Positions 9,247 to 18,747 are shown, counted from the stretch's first letter. The stretch is DNA of 64,000 nucleotides from Streptomyces griseus subsp. griseus (GCF_000720255.1 NZ_JOJE01000027.1:76937-140936); one strand, 5' to 3'. Notes: generated by a model not told the origin, from the sequence alone. A program made the numbers and translations.

Positions 9247-10479
9247 TCAGCGAGAAATGGCCGGTGCGGTCAGAGAAGGGGCCTGGGCGGCCAGGCGGAA
9301 GGATCGTGCCGTCGCCAGGAGTGCGAGGACGAGTGCGGCGGGTATCGCGAAGGCGAGTCGGAAGTGGCCGGCGGACCCGAGGATTCCGCTGGCGGCCCCT
9401 CCGGCGAGCACACCGATGTAGTTGAAGACGTTCAAACGGGCCAGGACCGCTTCGGTCGCCCCCGGTCGCAGGCGTCCGGCGGAGGCGAGGCACAGGGGGA
9501 CGAGTGCGGAGACCCCGAGCCCGGTGCACGCGGCGGCCAGCACCGCGTACGGCCAGGCGGGGGCGGCCGCCAATCCGGCCATGGCCGTGGCGGTGAGCAG
9601 GGTGGCGGCACGGATCACGGCCGCCGGGCCGATCGTGCGGACGAGGCGGTCGGCGCAGGCCCGCCCGGTGACGGTGCCGACCTGGTAGGCCGCGTAGGCC
9701 AGGGGTGCGAGGGACAGCGCGGTGTCCAGGGTCTGGTGGAGGTAGAGCGTCGACCACGACGAGACCGTGGAGTCGATGACATAGGCGACCAGGAGGACCA
9801 GGCCGAACGGGGCGAGCTCGGCCCACGGTCCCCGGCCGAGCGCGACGGTCTCCTCGCGGCCTGGCACGGCGGATGGCGCCTCGGGGGACAGCGGGTGCGC
9901 GCGGACGGTGAGGGCGAGGGCCAGGACCAGGCCGGCCTGCGCGGTCAGGGTGTACTGGGCGGGCCAGCCGAGGCGAGCCGTGGCCGCGGTCAGCAGGGCG
10001 GCTGCGACGCCGGCCGCGCTCCAGGCGGCGTAGAACGAGGCGAACACGCTCCGGCCGTAGTGGCGTTCGACGGCTGAGGCCCGGGTGTTCGCCGACACGT
10101 CGATGCAGCCCAGCGCCATGCCGAACAACCCGTAGGAGACCGCGACCACGGGCCGGCTGGGAGCCCAGCCGATCAGCAGCAGAGCCGCGGCGGTCGACAC
10201 GACGGCGGCCCGCATGGCCGCGACGAGCCCCAGACGTCGGATCACGGTCAGCCCGGCGAAGCTGCCGATGCCCGCGCTCAACGCGACGGCCACGACGAGT
10301 ACGGTCATCGTCAGCGGGGAGAGCGAGAGACGTTCCTTGACGGCGGGCACCGTGGTGGACACCGAGGCCACCGCTGCTCCCTGGGCGGCGAACACCGTCG
10401 CCACCGTCCGACGTGCCGCCGCGAGCGGGCTCCGGCGTGCGGCTCGTCGCGGAGCCGGGGTCTGAAGAGGTGCGGTCAT
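9247..10479 (-). CDS. MFS transporter
   Basis: A 410-residue protein with about twelve hydrophobic segments, split by a charged loop near residue 200, and an Arg-rich cytoplasmic N-terminus. It has the general look of sugar/drug MFS permeases of the 'FucP or YbjJ-like' type ('GMALGCIDVSANTRA'). Substrate is unknown. It lies 72 bases upstream of the FMO gene on the same strand and starts 227 bases from the divergent AraC gene, so it may be the promoter-proximal gene of the operon, importing or exporting the substrate of the oxidative enzymes. ATG with AAGG upstream. Confidence 0.8.
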   Translation of the reverse strand: MTAPLQTPAPRRAARRSPLAAARRTVATVFAAQGAAVASVSTTVPAVKERLSLSPLTMTVLVVAVALSAGIGSFAGLTVIRRLGLVAAMRAAVVSTAAALLLIGWAPSRPVVAVSYGLFGMALGCIDVSANTRASAVERHYGRSVFASFYAAWSAAGVAAALLTAATARLGWPAQYTLTAQAGLVLALALTVRAHPLSPEAPSAVPGREETVALGRGPWAELAPFGLVLLVAYVIDSTVSSWSTLYLHQTLDTALSLAPLAYAAYQVGTVTGRACADRLVRTIGPAAVIRAATLLTATAMAGLAAAPAWPYAVLAAACTGLGVSALVPLCLASAGRLRPGATEAVLARLNVFNYIGVLAGGAASGILGSAGHFRLAFAIPAALVLALLATARSFRLAAQAPSLTAPAISR

Positions 10480-10706
10480 GGTGAGCCTTCGTTCCGTGCG
10501 CTCCCCCGCCGGTTGTCCCGTGCGTCACGGACGGCGGGGCGGGCGGGTTTCTCGCGAGAGATGGCGGGTTTGCGCACAAGGTAGGGAGGGCGCAACGGCC
10601 GTGTGCAGCGCGTCAGCGGCCGAAATGGGGGCTCCGGCGGCCACGCCCGCGACAGGCGGGGCCCCGGCTGCTTAGAGTGAAGCGAGAAACACCCTGGTGA
10701 GAGGGG

Positions 10707-11774
10707 ATGCGGATGCCCGATGCTCCCGCTCCGGTCACGTCTGCGGGAACGAGCCGCAGCACCTCGGCCACCATCGCGCCGAACATCCTCCGCTACCTCG
10801 CCCGGGTCGCCGACGGGTACGGCGTCGACCTCCAGCCACTGCTGACCCGGGTCGGGCTGGACCCGACGGTGATGGGCTCCGCCGCGCTACGGGTCTCCTA
10901 CCGGCAGGGCAGTGAGGTGATCCGCCGGGCGGTGGAGCTGACCGGGGACGAGCACCTGGGGCTGCGGGTGGGCGCGGCGCAGCACCTGACCGCCTGGGGG
11001 CTGCTCGGCTTCGCCATGATGGCCGCCGACACCATTCAGGACGCCATCGAGACCGGCGTGCGCTTTCAGAACCTCTCCGGAGCGATGACGGTGTGGTCGG
11101 CCGGCTGGGAGGACGCCGGCTACGTGTTGCGCGCCGATCTGCCGGATCCCGCGCTGGATCCGACCGTCGGCGTCTTCCTGACCGAGGAGGCGTACTCCAG
11201 CGTCGTCACCCTCACCCGTCTGAGCATCGGCGCCGCGTTCGCCCCGCAGGCGGTCGAGTTCGCCGCCCCCGCCCCGCGCGACACACGACCGTTCGACGAC
11301 CTGTTCCGCTGCCCGCTGCGCTTCGCCGCCACCGGCAACCGCATGGTGATCCCCGCTCGCTGGGCCCGCGCGGCCATGCCGGGGCGGGACCCCATCAGCT
11401 ACGCGTCGGCGCTTGATGTGCTGGAGGAGCAGATGGCGTCCCGGCGCGACCAGCAGGAGCTGCTCGAGGTGCTGGAGATCTCCATCGCGCAGGGCCTCCC
11501 GGCCGTCCCCTCGTTCTCCGAGCAGGCCCGCAGGCACGCGTCCAGCGAACGCACCCTGCGCCGTCGCCTGGCCGAGTGCGGCACCACGTACGAGGCGGTC
11601 GTCGACGGGGTGCGCCGCGAGCAGGTCGAACAGCTGCTGCGGCGACCGGAACTGACGCTCCGTGACATCACGCGCCAGGCGGGCTTCGCCGACGCCAGCG
11701 CACTGCGGCGGGCGGTGCGCCGGTGGCACGGAGCGACTCCGCTCGAACTGCGCACGGAACTGCTGGGGCGGTAG
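10707..11774 (+). CDS. AraC-family transcriptional regulator (OruR/VirS type)
   Basis: A 355-residue regulator with the N-terminal 'arabinose-binding' effector domain of the OruR/VirS/ArgR group ('GLRVGAAQHLTAWGLLGFAMM' is its signature core) and a C-terminal double helix-turn-helix at about 270-350 ('LRDITRQAGFADASALRRAVRRW'). It is divergent from the MFS/FMO/SDR/ALDH genes, the same arrangement as virS with mymA in mycobacteria, so it probably activates them in response to a small hydrophobic effector. A second in-frame ATG at 10713 is better spaced from GAGAGG and may be the true start. Confidence 0.85.
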   Translation: MRMPDAPAPVTSAGTSRSTSATIAPNILRYLARVADGYGVDLQPLLTRVGLDPTVMGSAALRVSYRQGSEVIRRAVELTGDEHLGLRVGAAQHLTAWGLLGFAMMAADTIQDAIETGVRFQNLSGAMTVWSAGWEDAGYVLRADLPDPALDPTVGVFLTEEAYSSVVTLTRLSIGAAFAPQAVEFAAPAPRDTRPFDDLFRCPLRFAATGNRMVIPARWARAAMPGRDPISYASALDVLEEQMASRRDQQELLEVLEISIAQGLPAVPSFSEQARRHASSERTLRRRLAECGTTYEAVVDGVRREQVEQLLRRPELTLRDITRQAGFADASALRRAVRRWHGATPLELRTELLGR

Positions 11775-11805
11775 GCGTGTGCCGGTGCGTGAAAGAGTTC
11801 CGGGC

Positions 11806-12375
11806 TCAGAAGCCGCCCAGTTGCTTGCGCAGGGCCTCTTTGATCTTTCCCTGGACGACCTTCCGCAGGCGTGCATCCTCCCCGCCTCGTCGGTGAGGAG
11901 GACGAAGTCGTCCATGAGGACGATCTCGCGGGACGCAGACGATGTGGTCGGCGGTGAGGGATCGTCGGGCGCGGGGCGGTTGTCCAGGACATCGACACCG
12001 CCCCCCGCGGCCACCACCTCCTTCTGCACGGGGTCGCTCGGGGTGCGGTCGCGGAGCCAGGTGACGCGTCCGCCCGGCCCTCGACCGGCGAGGAGAACAC
12101 GGCGCGCAGCCTCGACACGTAACCCTGCAGGGTGTTGACGGCACTGGCCGGTTCGCGGCCCTCCCACACCCGGTCCACCAAGGACGAGGTCGGCACCATG
12201 CGCCCCCGGCCGAGGAGCAGCACCGACAGCACGGCACGCTGCCTGGCTCCCCCACCGGCCCCGACCGCCCGGCGAAACGCACGTCCGGCGGCCCGAGGAC
12301 CCTCAGTTCCCATCTCCTCGCGCCCACTTGTCGGTCAATCCCCCTCCGACGCGCTCGCGCACACCGCTTTCTCAA
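11806..12375 (-). pseudogene. Remnant of a SARP-type regulator fused to an unknown tail
   Basis: Coding similarity jumps between three minus-strand frames. 'WELRVLGPPDVRF' (upstream end) is the start of a SARP/AfsR winged-helix domain; 'AVLSVLLLGRGRMVPTSSLV' with 'GREPASAVNTLQGYVSRLR' continues it in a second frame. A third frame supplies 'EIVLMDDFVLLTDEAG', and the first returns with 'VVQGKIKEALRKQLGGF' before a stop. The SARP part would normally lead into a BTAD domain, which is absent, and I do not recognise the tail. At least three frameshifts and a large internal deletion make this non-functional. Confidence 0.6.
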
Positions 12376-12629
12376 CTGCCCCTCATTCTCGTCAAGTTAC
12401 CGGCGGCATGAATTACGGCCCATGACACCCCCGGCCCATCGAGCCCGCGTTTCCACGCTCTCCCGCGCACGACAGGCAGGAGAAACAAGCCCTGATCGGG
12501 CGTCGACGACGCCGACATCGACCACACCAACGGCAGACAACCCCCAGACACCCACCCCGCGTCCTAGGTGACGCGAGAGACGCCCGGGACCGACGGGACG
12601 TCTGCGCTCGGGTTCTGAGGAGTGGATCA

Positions 12630-15398
12630 TTGATCCGTGCCCGGCGAATATGTGTGACCGCCGTGACGGTGCTGGCGGCCCTGGCGGGCTCGCCCGGACC
12701 GGCACAGGCTGAGCAGCCGCACGCGGTGGAGCCGTTACGCGCGACGGACGACAACCCGTTCCCACCGGGGTGGCGGATCGACGGGGAGGGCGGGACGCGT
12801 GAGCTGGTCTGGCGCGCGCCGAAGGCCGTTCCCATGGGGGACGCGCGGGTCGAGTTCCGTACCGGTGACCGGCTGCTCGGGGTACCGAAGCCGGCGAGGG
12901 ACGGGCGGACCTTCCGGCTCGCCCTCGGCGAGACGCGGCCCAAGCAGCTGAAGCATCTCCAAGTGACGGCCGCGGGACGCCGACTGGACACGGCGGCCGA
13001 CGACACGCACAGGTCCGGCTCGCGCGTGGCACGGATGCCCGCGCAGGCGCCGGCGAACGGCGTTGATCCGGGCAGACCCGGCCCGTACCGCACGGTCACC
13101 GGGGAGTACGACCTCGATCCGGTGCGCCTGCCCGGGTACGCCACCCCGGTGGAGATGACCGCCGAGGTGGTGGCGCCGAAGGGTGCCACCGGCAGCCGGC
13201 CGCTGGCGCTGTTCCTGCACGGCCGCCACGGCACCTGCTACAAGCCGGGTTCCGAGGACGACGTGACCGGCGACTGGCCCTGTGCGGACGGCTACAAGCC
13301 GATCCCGAGCCACCTGGGCCATCTGCGCGACCAGCAACTGCTGGCCTCCCAGGGCTATGTGACGGTGTCGATCTCGGCGAACGGCATCAACGCCCAGGAC
13401 CTGGAGACCGAGGACGCCGGGGCGCAGGCGCGTTCCTCGCTGGTACGGCAGCACCTCGCCCGCTGGGCCGACTGGAGCACCCATCGCTCCTTGGCCCCGG
13501 CCGTCGTACGCGCGGCGGCGAAGGCGGACCTCTCCCGTGTCCTGCTCGTCGGCCACTCGCGCGGTGGCGAGGGCGTCAACCGGGCCGCCATGGACAGCCT
13601 CTACCCGCCGCAGGCCGCCGAGGACGGCTACCGGGGCCCGGTGCGCTGGAAGGTGCGCGGGACCGTGCTCATCGGCCCGACGATCTACGGCCGGAACCCG
13701 GTCGCCGACGTGCCGTCGGTGACGCTGCTGCCGGGCTGCGACGGCGACGTGTCGGACCTGCAGGGCGAGGACTTCGTCGACGGGACGCGCGGGATCAGCC
13801 GGGGCACGGCACTGCACAGCGCGGTCTACCTCGTCGGCGCCAACCACAACTACTTCAACAGCGAGTGGACCCCGGGCGAGGCCGTCGCACCGGCCAGGGA
13901 CGACTTCCGGGACGACCCGGAGCAGCCGGACCCGGTGTGCGCGCCGGGTGCCGCGACCCGGCTGAACGCCGCCCAGCAGCACAAGGCGGGCGCCACGTAC
14001 ATCGCCGCCGCGGCCCGGCTCTTCCTCGCCGGGGACGACCGGGTGCGTCCGCTGCTCGACGGTTCCGGAAAGCGGGCCCCGTCCGCGGACCCCGCCCGGG
14101 TGCTGACCCACGCGGTCGGCGGCCGCCGCGACGGTGGTTTCCTGCCGGACGGCGGGGCGAAGGTGAGCGGCGCCCGGCTGTGTTCGGCGATCGACCCGGA
14201 CCCGGCCGTGGCCTGCCTGGACCCGGAGACCCCCGGGTCGTCCCCGCACTTCGCCTCCTGGGAGACGGAACAGGAGACCGGCCGCGGCGCGGTGGACCTG
14301 AAGTGGTCGGCACCGGGTAGGGCCGCGCGTATCACTCCGGCCGAGCCGCTCTCCCTGCGCGGCTCACAGAAGCTCGCGCTGAGGGTCTTCGTCCCGCCGA
14401 ACACCACCGGCACCAAGTTCGACGTGTCCGTCACCGACTCGCGGAACCGCCGGGTCACGCTGGGCCGGGTCGAGGTGGCGGGGCTGCCGGGCTCCGCCGC
14501 CACCGCGTCCTACTGGGCGCAGGAGCTGCGCGTCCCGCTGTCGGCCGCGACCCGGGCCGGACTCGATCTCAGGCATGTCAAGTCCCTGGATCTGACGCCC
14601 CGTTCGCGGTCCGGGCGGGCCTGGCTGATGGACGCATGGGGCTGGGCGCCCGGCACTCCGGCAGTGCAGGCGGCCGCGCTGCCGCGTGTCGACGTGGGCC
14701 GCACGATCGTCAAGGAGGGCGACTCGGGCACCCGCACCTACCGGGTCCCGGTCGAGATCTCCGGGCACGGCAGCGGGCAGGTCCGCGTGTATGTCCTCGA
14801 CCCGGACGGCGGCCGGGCCGAGAGCAGGCTCGTGACCGTACGGCCCGGCAGCGACGCGGTCGACGTGCCGGTCGAGGTGAAGGGCGACACGGCCTACGGC
14901 GACGACGTGGAGCACGACATCGCCGTCAAGGCCGTGCGGGGCGCCGTCGTCGGCCGGTACCGGGGCGGGGTCACCGTCGAGAACGACGACCCCGAGCAGG
15001 TGATCACCCTGTCGCCGGTCAAGGACCGGGTGACCGAGGGCGAGACGCTGACCTGGCGTATGTCCGTGGACGTGCCCACGGCGGTGGACATCTGGCAACC
15101 GGTGCGGGTGCTTCCCGTCACCGAGGGCGCCGAGCTGTCGACCAAGGACGTCGACCCGCAGTGGCTCAAGGACTCGTCCGGTGACGTGCCCGACCCGGAG
15201 CGGCCGCTGTCCGAGGCGCGCCTGTGGGTGTGGCTGAACATCCCTCCCGGGAGTACCGGCGTGGACTTCGTCGTGCCGATCGTGCGGGATCGGGCGGCCG
15301 AGCCCACCGAGTCGATGCGCCTCGCGCTGACCGACCGCCACGCCGAGCCGCTGCCCGACGGTCCGGTGCTGACGGGGACGGTGCTCGACAAGCCGTAG
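12630..15398 (+). CDS. Large secreted alpha/beta hydrolase with C-terminal beta domains
   Basis: A 922-residue exported protein. Residues 1-29 form a Sec signal peptide ending near AQA. A catalytic alpha/beta hydrolase domain (about 150-470) has 'LALFLHGRHGTC' and the nucleophile elbow GHSRGGE (Ser310); the conserved late 'GANHNYFNSEW' provides a probable His. The last 230 residues look like two Calx-beta-like immunoglobulin-type repeats ('VKEGDSGTRTYRVPVEISG' and 'VTEGETLTWRMSVDVP'), which usually mediate surface or substrate binding. The start is TTG at 12630, supported by GAGGAG at 12617-12622. Substrate could be a polyester, lipid or peptide; unknown. Confidence 0.75.
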   Translation: MIRARRICVTAVTVLAALAGSPGPAQAEQPHAVEPLRATDDNPFPPGWRIDGEGGTRELVWRAPKAVPMGDARVEFRTGDRLLGVPKPARDGRTFRLALGETRPKQLKHLQVTAAGRRLDTAADDTHRSGSRVARMPAQAPANGVDPGRPGPYRTVTGEYDLDPVRLPGYATPVEMTAEVVAPKGATGSRPLALFLHGRHGTCYKPGSEDDVTGDWPCADGYKPIPSHLGHLRDQQLLASQGYVTVSISANGINAQDLETEDAGAQARSSLVRQHLARWADWSTHRSLAPAVVRAAAKADLSRVLLVGHSRGGEGVNRAAMDSLYPPQAAEDGYRGPVRWKVRGTVLIGPTIYGRNPVADVPSVTLLPGCDGDVSDLQGEDFVDGTRGISRGTALHSAVYLVGANHNYFNSEWTPGEAVAPARDDFRDDPEQPDPVCAPGAATRLNAAQQHKAGATYIAAAARLFLAGDDRVRPLLDGSGKRAPSADPARVLTHAVGGRRDGGFLPDGGAKVSGARLCSAIDPDPAVACLDPETPGSSPHFASWETEQETGRGAVDLKWSAPGRAARITPAEPLSLRGSQKLALRVFVPPNTTGTKFDVSVTDSRNRRVTLGRVEVAGLPGSAATASYWAQELRVPLSAATRAGLDLRHVKSLDLTPRSRSGRAWLMDAWGWAPGTPAVQAAALPRVDVGRTIVKEGDSGTRTYRVPVEISGHGSGQVRVYVLDPDGGRAESRLVTVRPGSDAVDVPVEVKGDTAYGDDVEHDIAVKAVRGAVVGRYRGGVTVENDDPEQVITLSPVKDRVTEGETLTWRMSVDVPTAVDIWQPVRVLPVTEGAELSTKDVDPQWLKDSSGDVPDPERPLSEARLWVWLNIPPGSTGVDFVVPIVRDRAAEPTESMRLALTDRHAEPLPDGPVLTGTVLDKP

Positions 15399-15440
15399 CC
15401 ACGAGGTACGAGGTACGAGGGATCGTGAGCACCCTCTCGT

Positions 15441-15466
15441 GCGGGGTCCGGTCTGTCGGGCCCCGC
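15441..15466 (+). terminator. Hairpin after the secreted hydrolase
   Basis: GCGGGGTCC (15441-15449) pairs with GGGCCCCGC (15458-15466), nine pairs with one G-T, eight-base loop. It lies between convergent genes ending at 15398 and 15550 and is the best terminator candidate there. Confidence 0.5.
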
Positions 15467-15549
15467 GCTTCGCGAGCAAGGTGTACGTCGTTTCGTCACC
15501 GACGCCGCAGGGCCGCGCGGGGTGCCGCCCGCCCGGGGGTCCCGTCGCC

Positions 15550-17445
15550 TCACCCCGCCACGGGCGCCTCCGCCTCGCCCGCGGACCGCTGTTCGAACTG
15601 CGTCCGGTACAGCTGCGCGTAGCGGCCCTCGGCGGCGAGCAGTTCCTCGTGGGTGCCGCGTTCCACGATGCGGCCCTCCTCGACGACGAGGATGAGATCG
15701 GCGGTGCGGACCGTGGACAGGCGGTGGGCGATGACGACGGCCGTCCTGCCCTCCAGTGCCTCCGCGAGCGCCTCCTGGACGGCCGCCTCCGAGGTGTTGT
15801 CGAGGTGGGCGGTGGCCTCGTCGAGGATGACGACGCGCTGGCGGGCGAGGAGCAGGCGGGCGATGGTCATGCGCTGCCGTTCGCCGCCGGAGAGCCGGTA
15901 GCCGCGTTCACCGACCACCGTGTCCAGACCGTCGGGCAGGGAGCGTACGAGATCGTCGAGGCGGGCGCGGAGCAGGGCGTCCCACAGCTCCTCCTCGGTG
16001 GCGGTGGGGCGGGCGAGGAGCAGGTTGGCGCGGACGGTGTCGTGAAAGAGGTGGCCGTCCTGGGTGACCATGCCGAGGGTGCCGCGCAGGGAGGCCGCGC
16101 TCAGGTCGCGGACGTCGACGCCGCCGATGCGGACGGCGCCCTCGTCGACATCGTAGAGGCGCGGCAGGAGTTGGGCGACGGTCGACTTGCCGGCGCCGGA
16201 GGAGCCGACGAGGGCGACGGTCCGGCCGGGTTCGGCGCGGAAGGAGACGCCGTGCAGGACCTCGGCGCCGCCCCGGGTGTCGAGGGTGGCGACCTCCTCC
16301 AGGGAGGCGAGGGAGACCTTGTCGGCGGCGGGGTAGCCGAAGCGGACGTTGTCGAACTCGACCGCGACCGGCCCCTCGGGCACCTCGCGGGCGTCCGGCT
16401 TCTCCTCGATGAGCGGCTTGAGGTCGAGCACCTCGAAGACCCGTTCGAAGCTGACGAGGGCGCTCATCACCTCCACGCGCGCCCCGGCGAGCGCGGTGAG
16501 CGGCGCGTAGAGGCGGGTCAGCAGCAGTGCGAGGGAGACGACGGCGCCCGGCTCCAGGCTGCCGCGCAGGGCGAACCAGCCGCCGAGGCCGTAGACGAGG
16601 GCGAGGGCGAGCGAGGAGACGAGGGTGAGGGAGGTGATGAAGACGGACTGGGACGTCGCGGTGCGCACGCCGATGTCCCGGACGCGGCCGGCGCGGGCGG
16701 CGAACTCGGCCGACTCCTCCTCGGGCCGTCCGAACAGCTTGACCAGGGTGGCGCCGGGCGCGGAGAACCGCTCGGTCATCCGGGTGCCCATCGACGCGTT
16801 GAGGGCGGCCGCCTCGCGCTGCATCCCGGCCATGCGGCTGCCCATGCGACGGGCCGGCACCACGAACACGGGCAGCAGCACCAGGGCGAGCAGGGTGATC
16901 TGCCAGGACAGGGTGAGCATGACGGCGAGCGTCAGCAGCAGCGTGACCAGATTGCTGACCACCCCGGAGAGGGTGTTGCTGAAGGCCCGTTGCGCGCCGA
17001 TGACGTCGTTGTTGAGACGACTGACCAGCGCTCCCGTACGAGTGCGTGTGAAGAACGCCACCGGCATGCGCTGCACATGATCGAACACAGCCGTGCGCAG
17101 ATCGAGGATGAGCCCCTCGCCGAGCGTCGCCGACAGCCGTCGGGCGAAGATCCCGAGCGCGGCCTCCGCGACCGCGATGAGCGCGATGAGCAGCGCCAGC
17201 CGTACGACCGTGCCCTCGTCGCCGTCCGACACGATCGCGTCGACCACGCGCCCGGCGAGCACCGGGGTGGCGACGGCGAGCAGTGCGGTCACCACCCCGA
17301 GCACGACGAAGAACGCGATCCGGCGGCGGTGCGGGCGGGCGAACGCGCCGATGCGACGCAGGGTCGCGGCGTTGAAGGGACGGCGTTCCTGCTGGGCGTT
17401 CATGACGCTGTGCAGCTGCGTCCAGGCGGTGGTCTCGATGCTCAT
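15550..17445 (-). CDS. ABC exporter half-transporter (fused membrane and ATPase domains)
   Basis: A 631-residue type IV exporter: six transmembrane segments in residues 40-330, then an ATPase with Walker A GSSGAGKST, signature LSGGERQ, Walker B 'VVILDEATAHLD' and the H-loop 'IAHRLSTV'. It probably homodimerises to export a drug or redox-active metabolite. A MerR/SoxR-type promoter lies directly upstream, and the -10 box is only seven bases from the ATG with no Shine-Dalgarno, so the message is probably leaderless. It may correspond to the SoxR-controlled transporter SCO7008 of S. coelicolor; that equivalence is from memory of the regulon and not checked. Confidence 0.85.
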   Translation of the reverse strand: MSIETTAWTQLHSVMNAQQERRPFNAATLRRIGAFARPHRRRIAFFVVLGVVTALLAVATPVLAGRVVDAIVSDGDEGTVVRLALLIALIAVAEAALGIFARRLSATLGEGLILDLRTAVFDHVQRMPVAFFTRTRTGALVSRLNNDVIGAQRAFSNTLSGVVSNLVTLLLTLAVMLTLSWQITLLALVLLPVFVVPARRMGSRMAGMQREAAALNASMGTRMTERFSAPGATLVKLFGRPEEESAEFAARAGRVRDIGVRTATSQSVFITSLTLVSSLALALVYGLGGWFALRGSLEPGAVVSLALLLTRLYAPLTALAGARVEVMSALVSFERVFEVLDLKPLIEEKPDAREVPEGPVAVEFDNVRFGYPAADKVSLASLEEVATLDTRGGAEVLHGVSFRAEPGRTVALVGSSGAGKSTVAQLLPRLYDVDEGAVRIGGVDVRDLSAASLRGTLGMVTQDGHLFHDTVRANLLLARPTATEEELWDALLRARLDDLVRSLPDGLDTVVGERGYRLSGGERQRMTIARLLLARQRVVILDEATAHLDNTSEAAVQEALAEALEGRTAVVIAHRLSTVRTADLILVVEEGRIVERGTHEELLAAEGRYAQLYRTQFEQRSAGEAEAPVAG

Positions 17446-17452
17446 GGAGGAG

Positions 17453-17483
17453 AACCTAGGACCTCAAGCATCATTGAGGTCAA
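17453..17483 (-). promoter_or_regulatory. SoxR/MerR-type promoter of the ABC exporter
   Basis: On the minus strand a -35 box TTGACC (17483-17478) and a -10 box TAGGTT (17458-17453) are separated by 19 bases, longer than the normal 17. The spacer overlaps an inverted repeat with eight-base arms GACCTCAA (17460-17467) and TTGAGGTC (17474-17481) on the plus strand. An over-long spacer with a palindrome inside it is the hallmark of promoters untwisted by MerR-family activators, and CCTCAAG/TTGAGG arms are those of the SoxR box. No soxR gene is in the window, as expected for Streptomyces where it is often elsewhere. Confidence 0.8.
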
Positions 17484-17517
17484 TCCCCGCAGACCGTCCC
17501 CTCGCGCGAAGGACCCG

Positions 17518-18546
17518 ATGACCGCACGCAATGAGCCGTCCCCGCTCCCGCAACCCGTCGTTGGCGTGGTGCCGACACCCTGTCCCGATGTGACAGCGGT
17601 ATCCCTCCCCGAACGGCGGCGCGTCCCCGTCCGCCAGATCCTGTGCCTGCTCCCGCTTCTGCTCGTCACCGCGGTCGCGGTCCAGCACCGCTCGGTGCTG
17701 GCCGAGGGCTTCGGTCATCTGCGGACCGCCGAGTGGCCATGGCTGCTGGCCGCGGTCTGCGCGACCTGTCTGACCTGGGTCGCCGCGTCCTTCACCCGGC
17801 AGGGCGCGGTCATGGAGCGGCTGCCCAGACGCCGGCTGCTCGCCACGCAGTTCGCGGCGGGCGCGGCCAACCATCTGCTGCCCACCGGCGTGGGCGCGAG
17901 CGCGGTCAACCTGCGGTTCATGACGGTGTGCGGAGTGCCGCTGGCGCGCTCCTCGGCGGCCCTCGCCCTGTATCTGCTCGCGGAGAGCGTGGGCCGGGTG
18001 GGTCTGCTGGCCGTGCTGCTGCTCGCCTTCCCCGACGCGCTGCGGCTCGGCACGCTCGTCCCCGAGGAGGCGTTCGGCCCGCTGCTGCTCGCCTTCGCCG
18101 CCGTCGCGCTCGTGGCGGTGACGGTTCTGACACTGGTACGGCGGGTGCGTACGGCCGTCCGCTCGTTCCTGCGCACCGCGCTCGGTGAGGCCCGCTCGGT
18201 CCACACACGCCCCTCCCGGGCGCTCGCCCTGTGGGGCGGCTCCCTCGCCTTCCCCGCCCTCCAGGCCACCGGCCTCGCCGCGGTGGGACAGGCTCTGGGC
18301 CTGCCCGTGCCGCCCGCGCACATGGCGGTCGCCTACCTGGCGGCCACGGTCGCCGTCGCCCTGGTCCCCACCCCCGGCGGCATCGGCTCGGTCGAGGCGG
18401 CCCTGATCATGGCCCTGGTCGCGGCGGGCGGCCCGGCCGCCGTGGCCACGGCGGTGGTCCTGGCGTACCGCATCATCACGGTGTGGCTGCCGCTGGTGCC
18501 GGGGGCGTTGACGCTGGGGGCGCTGGTGCGGTGGAAGGTCATCTGA
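17518..18546 (+). CDS. Lysylphosphatidylglycerol-synthase-type (UPF0104) membrane protein
   Basis: A 342-residue polytopic protein with seven to eight hydrophobic segments and the motifs of the LPG_synthase_TM family: 'GAANHLLPTGVGASAVNLRF' in the first half and 'ALVPTPGGIGSVEAALIMAL' in the second. These proteins act as lipid flippases or as the membrane half of aminoacyl-lipid synthases; no aminoacyl-transferase domain is attached here, so a flippase-like role is more likely. The ATG at 17518 follows GAAGGA. It is divergent from the ABC exporter and shares the 72-bp region with its SoxR-type promoter. Confidence 0.85.
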   Translation: MTARNEPSPLPQPVVGVVPTPCPDVTAVSLPERRRVPVRQILCLLPLLLVTAVAVQHRSVLAEGFGHLRTAEWPWLLAAVCATCLTWVAASFTRQGAVMERLPRRRLLATQFAAGAANHLLPTGVGASAVNLRFMTVCGVPLARSSAALALYLLAESVGRVGLLAVLLLAFPDALRLGTLVPEEAFGPLLLAFAAVALVAVTVLTLVRRVRTAVRSFLRTALGEARSVHTRPSRALALWGGSLAFPALQATGLAAVGQALGLPVPPAHMAVAYLAATVAVALVPTPGGIGSVEAALIMALVAAGGPAAVATAVVLAYRIITVWLPLVPGALTLGALVRWKVI

Positions 18547-18675
18547 CTGTCGGTGACAGCCTGCCGAAGGCAACCGGCCCGGTACGAACTCATGTTCTGG
18601 ATACGGCACTATGAACGGTCGCGCCGGTTCACGGGCCCGCGCGACCGCACACCCCAGATTCGAGCAGGTGACTAC

Positions 18676-18747
18676 GTGACGAGACTTCACATCCGGCCGT
18701 CGGCCGACGCATTGGCCGCGAAACGTCTTCCCGGAGGTGACCGGTGA
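18676..18747 (+). CDS. Possible 23-residue small ORF coupled to the MscS gene
   Basis: GTG at 18676 follows AGGTGA with six-base spacing and opens a 23-codon frame (VTRLHIRPSADALAAKRLPGGDR split around position 12 for reading: VTRLHIRPSADA then LAAKRLPGGDR). Its TGA overlaps the GTG of the MscS gene (GTGA). The overlap and ribosome site argue for translation and coupling; the peptide is basic and resembles no family I know. It could be a chance frame, since the MscS gene has its own site within it. Confidence 0.35.
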   Translation: MTRLHIRPSADALAAKRLPGGDR

